A stretch of 9,699 bases of DNA from assembly GCA_030837305.1 (NCBI GenBank), contig JAUPKT010000226.1, forward strand, positions 1 through 9,699, in the 5' to 3' direction. A model generated the notes under the pieces. That model was not told the origin of the DNA. It was given only the letters and a program-made list of their open reading frames with translations, and made no database searches. The first letter of the stretch is position 1. Each line of letters starts with the position of its first letter. Source of the stretch: Thermodesulfobacteriota bacterium. GTDB lineage: Bacteria; Desulfobacterota; Desulfomonilia; Desulfomonilales; Desulfomonilaceae. This document shows, piece by piece, positions 5,228 to 9,699 of this stretch. The translations under genes and the position numbers were made by a program.

Positions 5228-6727
5228 GTGAACGACGCTACTGCCGAAGACAAGATTTGCAAAGTTTACTGTAACTACTACAAACCAAATCGTATTGAGG
5301 ATGAACGCTGTAGGGGATTTACTCTCAGCCAATTTCTGTTGAATCAGAAGGCCCCTCCGGAGAAGATGCCGATGGGGCCTTTTGATCCTCTCTTCAAAAA
5401 AGAGTTTTTTAGATCCTCCGTTTGCCGCCCTTGCCCTTTCTTTGTAGACGGTTGTGATTTTGTGTCGTCTGATGGTCCTCCGGACTGCAATCCCTGCGGT
5501 GGTTTGCAGTTCCTGTCTCAACTGCTCAAAGAATCCTTCATAGACGAAAGTGATATTGAAGCGGCGCACTTCATAGACCAAGGCTCCCTCGTCTACGGTG
5601 GACTAAACCCAAATTGCTCCCTCAAGCAGCTCGAACAATACTACGTGTACGATATTCCCTATGATGACCTCTACGAACTCAATGAACAAGGGTTTGAGTT
5701 TCTCCGGCTTTGTGACGGCACCCGTAACCTGGAATCCCTGAAACCTGAGCCAGAGTTCCTTGCCTTTTGTCTGAAGGAACGATTACTCGTGACGGACTCT
5801 GCTGTTAACCAAAAGCCTCTGTGGGAAGGATCCGCGCCCATACCTTCACTACGTTATCTCGAGTGGATTACCACCTTATGCTGTAACCTCCGATGTTCTC
5901 ATTGCTACCTCGGCGAACCCTCCACACAAGAATTTCCAAGGGAACTGATCAGACCCATGTTTGATGAGTTCTGCGCAATCCAGGGACTGCGTGTTCTGGT
6001 ATCCGGAGGAGAGCCGACCATTTACAGGCACTTCGACTATGTCAATGAAATCATAGATGAATATCCCTGGAGATTTGTTCTGCTCACTAATGGCATCAGT
6101 CTGACTCATCACATGGCTAAGAGATTGAAATTCCATGAGGTTCAGATCAGCCTGGACGGCATGAAGCAGGGGCATGAAGCAATACGAGGCCCAGGAACAT
6201 TCAAGAAGGTGTTGACGGCTATGGACAGGGTACGAGAGGCCGGGATTGATTTGTCTGTGGCGAGCATGGTGCATCGTCAAAACCTCAGTGAATGGGACGA
6301 CATGCTAAAACTTCTTGAGAATCTCGGTGTCAAAGAATGGAACATTGATTATCCCTGCCGTAAGGGGCGCTGGGAGCTACATCCTGATCTTTTCGTAGAT
6401 TTGAAAGTGGCTGGGCAAAAGATGACCTATGGCTTCGGTGGCTCATATCATGGATCCGATCCGGGCTGGACGTGCGGAAGACACTTGGCGGCAATACTTC
6501 CTTCAGGTGCCGTCTGCAGGTGCGCTCTATATCAAGACCACGTGCTCGGAACAGTCGCACAAGGCATAAAAGAAGCCTGGCAAAGAGTTCAACACATTCC
6601 CCTCCAAGCAACAGAATGTCGGGACTGCGTTCACGCTGACGATTGTGGAGGCGGTTGTCGGTATCGTGCCGGCGGGTCACATCAGCGAGACGAAATCATG
6701 TGTGCAGTCCATTCGTTCTGTTTATAA
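5228..6727 (+). CDS. Radical SAM/SPASM peptide-modifying enzyme with Cys-rich N-terminal module and PqqD-like domain
   Basis: A 499-aa enzyme predicted to modify the 20-aa peptide encoded just upstream. Residues 1-100 form an eight-Cys module (Cys11, 15, 28, 66, 69, 76, 87, 90; CRPCP and CNPCGG motifs) that could hold a metal centre. Residues about 125-190 (YYVYDIPYDDLYELNEQGF to LCDGTRNLES) look like a PqqD-type recognition element that binds leader peptides. The radical SAM core starts near 208 with C219-x3-C223-x2-C226 for the SAM-binding 4Fe-4S cluster. It then shows GGEP (260-263), LLTNG, QISLDG and a typical barrel. The C-terminus is a full SPASM domain, C416-x10-G427-x4-C432 then C464-x2-C467-x5-C473-x3-C477 and C492, for auxiliary clusters. 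The start is GTG 5228 with a weak SD; the frame is closed upstream at 5201 and the next in-frame ATG would remove the first Cys. No protease or transporter gene adjoins it. Confidence 0.92.
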   Translation: MNDATAEDKICKVYCNYYKPNRIEDERCRGFTLSQFLLNQKAPPEKMPMGPFDPLFKKEFFRSSVCRPCPFFVDGCDFVSSDGPPDCNPCGGLQFLSQLLKESFIDESDIEAAHFIDQGSLVYGGLNPNCSLKQLEQYYVYDIPYDDLYELNEQGFEFLRLCDGTRNLESLKPEPEFLAFCLKERLLVTDSAVNQKPLWEGSAPIPSLRYLEWITTLCCNLRCSHCYLGEPSTQEFPRELIRPMFDEFCAIQGLRVLVSGGEPTIYRHFDYVNEIIDEYPWRFVLLTNGISLTHHMAKRLKFHEVQISLDGMKQGHEAIRGPGTFKKVLTAMDRVREAGIDLSVASMVHRQNLSEWDDMLKLLENLGVKEWNIDYPCRKGRWELHPDLFVDLKVAGQKMTYGFGGSYHGSDPGWTCGRHLAAILPSGAVCRCALYQDHVLGTVAQGIKEAWQRVQHIPLQATECRDCVHADDCGGGCRYRAGGSHQRDEIMCAVHSFCL

Positions 6728-6858
6728 TCCGCTAGATAATTGGGGGCTTTCCAATACGTATGAACGCAGCCGTTTTGCCTCGTTTGTTCATGCCGTAATC
6801 CCTCCCCCTGAAGCCTCAAGGTCTTGTCCCTTGGGAATGCGATAGGAAGCGAGACCGA

Positions 6859-6887
6859 TTGACTAGCTCAGACACGATACATATATA
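6859..6887 (+). promoter_or_regulatory. Sigma70-type promoter of the AAA+ gene
   Basis: TTGACT (6859-6864), 17-bp spacer, TATATA (6882-6887). Start near 6894, about 57 nt before the ATG at 6951, so the AAA+ gene is probably expressed independently of the peptide cassette. The interval 6728-6858 shows no convincing gene; CAAGG/CCTTG arms near 6817-6834 make a weak hairpin without a T-run. Confidence 0.5.
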
Positions 6888-6950
6888 TGCAGAATAGGGA
6901 GCACACAGAGACGTCCAATAAATTGTAGGACTGAAAGGTGACGTGAAAGC

Positions 6951-8744
6951 ATGAAAGACGATCCCACGAATAGCAATATACCGGATCCGAAGGAGATTGA
7001 AAAAGAAATCAACGAATTCTTGGCTGAAAAATACGGAAACAGAATTCGGGTGATGGGTACGCAGATTGGGCCGTGGCCAGGGGTGGATGAAACCGAAGGC
7101 GAAATTCAGGGATCGGACGATAAGGCATCTCCGCCCATCCGATTTGACATGAAGCCTGCAGAATTACACGAGTACTTGGACAGATTCGTAATCAGGCAAG
7201 ACGACGCAAAGGAAATCCTCGCTACAAAAATATGCACTCATTTTAATAGGATAAGATACTTTCAAGAAAAGGGAGATGAAGCAGACAGGGAAGGAATAGG
7301 CCGAATCAAGAATAACATCATTTTGATCGGGCCTACCGGCGTTGGAAAAACGTACCTGATCAAGCTCATGGCCCGCAAGTTGGGAGTCCCGTTTGTCAAG
7401 GGAGATGCAACGAAATTCAGTGAAACGGGTTATGTGGGAGGAGACGTAGAGGATCTTGTGCGTGATCTGGTGCAGGAGGCCGACGGAGACATAGAGAAAG
7501 CCCGATATGGAATTATTTACGTTGACGAAGTGGACAAGATCGCCTCCTCGGGCAATATTATAGGTCTGGACGTGAGCCGCACCGGCGTCCAACGGAATCT
7601 TCTCAAACCCATGGAAGAAACGGAAGTGGACCTCAAAGTAGCCCACGATCCGGTATCCATGATGGAGGCGGCAGCGCATTTCCAAAAAACAGGAAAACGT
7701 CTTAAACGAACGATAAACACAAGGGATATCCTTTTCATCGTTTCAGGAGCTTTTAATGGCTTGGATGAGATCATATCCAAGAGATTGTCCCGAAAAGGAC
7801 TCGGATTCGGTGCCGCGCTTAAGGAAAAGGAAAGCAGAACCGAGCTGCTTAGAGATGTCAAGGCTGAGGATCTCATTGAATACGGCTTCGAGTCAGAGTT
7901 TGTAGGAAGACTTCCTGTAATCGCTGTTTTAGATGACCTGGATGAAGATGATTTGTTCAAGATTCTCAAAAATAGATATTCGTCCGTGGTAACGGCCAAG
8001 AAACAGGACTTTAAATCTTATGGTATCGACATCCGCTTCGATGACGAGGCCCTTCGAGCCGTCGCAAAAATGGCCCATCAGGAAAAAACGGGCGCCAGGG
8101 CTCTTATAAGCGTTATGGAGAAGATCCTCGTTGGCTTTGAGAGAGTCCTACCATCCACTGATGTGAACCGATTCCTCGTGACAGAGGACTTGGTTCAGAA
8201 TCCTCGGCCTCACTTGCAAGATATTCTCGAAAACGAGTGCCATCCTTCGCGATGTGAACTGTTCGAACAGGTAGACTCCTGTGAAAAGTCAGACATAATT
8301 TGTGATTTGGAATCCCGGGCAGCCGAATTTGAAAAGCGTTTTGGTCGCGCTCTTTCGGGCTGGGAGCTGGACATCGTGGTAGAGGCCGCGTCAAAACAGG
8401 GGGTACAGCCAGAAACAGCATACGCTCGATTCGTCGGCGTCGATCAACAAATTCATAGATTTGAGAAAGAATTCGCCGTCTTATACGGCCTCAAGATACG
8501 TTTCTCGGATGAAGCACTCCGTGATTTGATCGCCCTCGTGCTGAATGGATCAGAGGAACCCCTTATTATCTGTCGAAAAATCTTTCAAAACTATCACCAC
8601 GGCCTCAAGTTGGTGATGGAACGAACAGGCAGCCATGAATTCACAATACCAAGAGAAGCCATCGAGAACCCGGAAAAATATCTAAACGAGATGATTCAAC
8701 AAACGTATCGCTTGCAGGATAGGGAAAGAACCGATATCGGATAA
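6951..8744 (+). CDS. ClpX-like AAA+ unfoldase lacking the zinc domain, with duplicated C-terminal subdomain
   Basis: A 597-aa ATPase of the ClpX/HslU clade, predicted to unfold protein substrates and thread them to a protease. Visible motifs are Walker A GPTGVGKT (127-134), pore-1 loop GYVG (160-163), Walker B IIYVDEVDK (188-196), sensor 1 region FIVSGAFNGL (262-271), a KGLGFGA loop (282-288) matching the IGF loop by which ClpX docks ClpP, EFVGRLPV with the Arg finger (Arg320), and sensor 2 TGAR (380-383). Differences from ClpX: residues 1-60 have no Cys, so no zinc-binding domain; the segment before the pore-2 loop is about 10 residues longer and RKH is replaced by KRLKR; and a C-terminal extension of about 170 residues is present. 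In that extension 512-580 resembles 357-426 (YGIDIRFDDEALR against YGLKIRFSDEALR), but the GAR of sensor 2 is lost. The ATG at 6951 is chosen because AAGGTG lies 10 nt upstream. It has its own promoter and a strong terminator. Confidence 0.9.
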   Translation: MKDDPTNSNIPDPKEIEKEINEFLAEKYGNRIRVMGTQIGPWPGVDETEGEIQGSDDKASPPIRFDMKPAELHEYLDRFVIRQDDAKEILATKICTHFNRIRYFQEKGDEADREGIGRIKNNIILIGPTGVGKTYLIKLMARKLGVPFVKGDATKFSETGYVGGDVEDLVRDLVQEADGDIEKARYGIIYVDEVDKIASSGNIIGLDVSRTGVQRNLLKPMEETEVDLKVAHDPVSMMEAAAHFQKTGKRLKRTINTRDILFIVSGAFNGLDEIISKRLSRKGLGFGAALKEKESRTELLRDVKAEDLIEYGFESEFVGRLPVIAVLDDLDEDDLFKILKNRYSSVVTAKKQDFKSYGIDIRFDDEALRAVAKMAHQEKTGARALISVMEKILVGFERVLPSTDVNRFLVTEDLVQNPRPHLQDILENECHPSRCELFEQVDSCEKSDIICDLESRAAEFEKRFGRALSGWELDIVVEAASKQGVQPETAYARFVGVDQQIHRFEKEFAVLYGLKIRFSDEALRDLIALVLNGSEEPLIICRKIFQNYHHGLKLVMERTGSHEFTIPREAIENPEKYLNEMIQQTYRLQDRERTDIG

Positions 8745-8786
8745 TTGAGAGAAATCAAGGGGCCTTGCCCTTTCAAAGAACCGAGA

Positions 8787-8820
8787 CGCCGTCGCATCAC
8801 TGCGACGGCGCTTTTATTTC
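8787..8820 (+). terminator. Strong intrinsic terminator between convergent genes
   Basis: A perfect 10-bp stem, CGCCGTCGCA (8787-8796) and TGCGACGGCG (8801-8810), with a TCAC loop, is followed by CTTTTATTTC. It lies 42 bp after the AAA+ stop. On the minus strand the same stem is followed by TCTCGGTTCTTTG, so it probably terminates the convergent gene less efficiently. Confidence 0.88.
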
Positions 8821-8866
8821 GGGTATGGATTATTTGCCAGGATGGCGGGCGACTCCGCTGCTTTAC

Positions 8867-9699
8867 TTAAAACTCGTCTATGGCACTCTTCCTCTGTCCG
8901 GGAGAACCGCCCTTCTGCTGCTGGGATGGGCTCACGACAGGCATGGACGGCGAGAAGATCTCTCTAAGCGCAGACCATAAACCGCTGGAGCCTCCCTGCT
9001 GCTGAGGTGCACCTTGAACATGCAGCGGGGTGGGTTGGCTTGGCGGAGCTGATGAATAGGGTGCCTGCCCTCCTCCCGGTCCCGCCGGCATGGGGTAACC
9101 ACCTCCGGGCGGCGCCCCTGGACCAGCCATTTGGGGCTGCGAAACGGCCGGGGCTGCTTGGGGATATTGCATCGGCTGCCCAGGTCCGGCATAGCCCTGT
9201 TGAGGATACTGCTGAGCGCCTGCTGGTGGGCCTTGAGAAGCCATCTGAGTTCCCTGGCCTGCCCCGCTGTCACCGGCTACACCCATCAATTCGTAGTAGC
9301 GTTGCTGCGCAGCTCGCAACTGGTCGTAGGCCTCACCAACAGACTTCTTATGATACTCCTCCTGCAACGCTCGCTGTCTCTGTTCTTGTTCCTGGAGTTT
9401 TTGCTGTGCCGCCATGTACATCTGCTGAGTCTGCTGCAACTCTTGTGCGGCTGCCTGCTGTTGAGCTGCTAGTTCCGCTGCACGCTGGCGCGCCACGGCT
9501 CTCTCATAGGCTTTTTGCTGAGCCTCTTGAACTATGGGATCGCCTGTATAGGGAGCCTGTCCCTGCTCTTGCTGCTGACCATAATAGGCCTGTTGCTGAG
9601 GGTTTTGCCCATAAGCCTGCTGCGGGTAACCCTGTCCGTAAGCCTGTTGCTGACCATAACCGTATGGTTGCTGATACTGCTGAGGCTGTTGATACCCCT
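8867..9699 (-). CDS. Q/Y/G/P-rich low-complexity protein with coiled coil, 5' end outside window
   Basis: 276 codons are visible; the frame stays open to the right edge, so the N-terminus is missing. A GTG at 9496 is internal, not the likely start. The first about 55 visible residues are an almost uncharged Gln/Tyr/Gly/Pro tract with near repeats such as QQAYGQGYPQQAYGQN and AYYGQQQ, prion-like in composition (as in yeast Sup35 N-domains). Residues about 56-140 form a charged Ala/Gln-rich coiled coil (VARQRAAELAAQQQAAAQE, QEQEQRQRALQEEYHKK). Then comes a Pro/Gly/Gln/Met-rich disordered region. The C-terminus is a short amphipathic helix (GLWSALREIF) and a polar tail ending IDEF. No enzyme domain is visible, and no signal peptide can be assessed. 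It may be a scaffold, matrix or condensate-forming protein, or the tail of a larger envelope protein; the function is unknown. It ends 122 bp from the convergent AAA+ gene. Confidence 0.82.
   Translation of the reverse strand, partial: GYQQPQQYQQPYGYGQQQAYGQGYPQQAYGQNPQQQAYYGQQQEQGQAPYTGDPIVQEAQQKAYERAVARQRAAELAAQQQAAAQELQQTQQMYMAAQQKLQEQEQRQRALQEEYHKKSVGEAYDQLRAAQQRYYELMGVAGDSGAGQGTQMASQGPPAGAQQYPQQGYAGPGQPMQYPQAAPAVSQPQMAGPGAPPGGGYPMPAGPGGGQAPYSSAPPSQPTPLHVQGAPQQQGGSSGLWSALREIFSPSMPVVSPSQQQKGGSPGQRKSAIDEF
9500..9699 (-). repeat. Degenerate in-frame CAG/CAA-rich repeats encoding QQAYGQ-type units
   Basis: The coding strand repeats near-copies of CAGCAGGCTTATGGGCAA separated by Gly/Tyr/Pro/Asn codons. 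The unit QQ(Q)AYGQ or QQ(Q)AYYGQ appears at least three times within about 30 residues. The copies differ at synonymous positions, so the repeat is maintained at the protein level rather than being a fresh DNA expansion. It continues past the window edge. Confidence 0.6.

Noticed and set aside
6759..6797. 12-codon ORF after the radical SAM gene, considered as a second precursor
   Set aside because: No SD, no Cys and no similarity to the upstream peptide.
7164..7999. Long minus-strand frames opposite the AAA+ gene
   Set aside because: Shadows of the AAA+ coding frame, which carries every family motif.
9131..9472. Plus-strand Leu-rich frame that looks like a membrane protein
   Set aside because: It is the antisense of CAG/CAA-rich codons of the low-complexity gene, which reads as Leu-rich by necessity.
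9500..9699. CRISPR-like or satellite array
   Set aside because: The repeats are in frame, degenerate at synonymous positions and without unique spacers; they are protein-coding.

Overview
The window looks like a chromosomal segment of an anaerobic Gram-negative bacterium, most likely of the Desulfobacterota (former Deltaproteobacteria). This rests on moderate GC (roughly half), sigma70-type promoters, an outer-membrane beta-barrel protein ending in Phe, a radical SAM/SPASM enzyme and many lineage-type hypothetical proteins. The assignment is an inference from style, not from a marker gene.

Left part (1-2960), all on the minus strand: a secreted protein cut by the window start (1-695), a 555-bp gap with a promoter and two hairpins but no convincing gene, an HD-domain phosphohydrolase-like gene (1251-1826), and an outer-membrane barrel gene (1975-2892) with a near-consensus promoter and a strong Shine-Dalgarno (SD) site.

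Middle part (3000-4824), plus strand: two candidate very small ORFs, then three hypothetical genes. These are a helical 101-aa protein, an acidic 112-aa protein and a 200-aa exported protein with an aromatic tail. None is recognised.

Core of interest (4960-6727), plus strand: a 20-aa Cys/Lys-rich peptide gene (5118-5180) with an excellent SD site and its own promoter lies 47 bp upstream of a 499-aa radical SAM/SPASM enzyme. That enzyme has an extra eight-Cys N-terminal module and an apparent fused PqqD-like recognition domain. I read this as a compact two-gene RiPP (ribosomally made, post-translationally modified peptide) cassette in which the enzyme modifies the peptide. Inverted repeats sit upstream of, and directly over the -10 box of, the peptide promoter.

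Right part: a ClpX-like AAA+ unfoldase (6951-8744) with its own promoter, no zinc-binding N-domain, and a C-terminal extension that appears to repeat the ClpX small subdomain. It ends at a strong intrinsic terminator (8787-8820). Convergent to it, and cut by the right edge, is a Q/Y/G/P-rich low-complexity protein with a prion-like N-terminal stretch and a central coiled coil.

No rRNA, tRNA, IS element or CRISPR array was seen.
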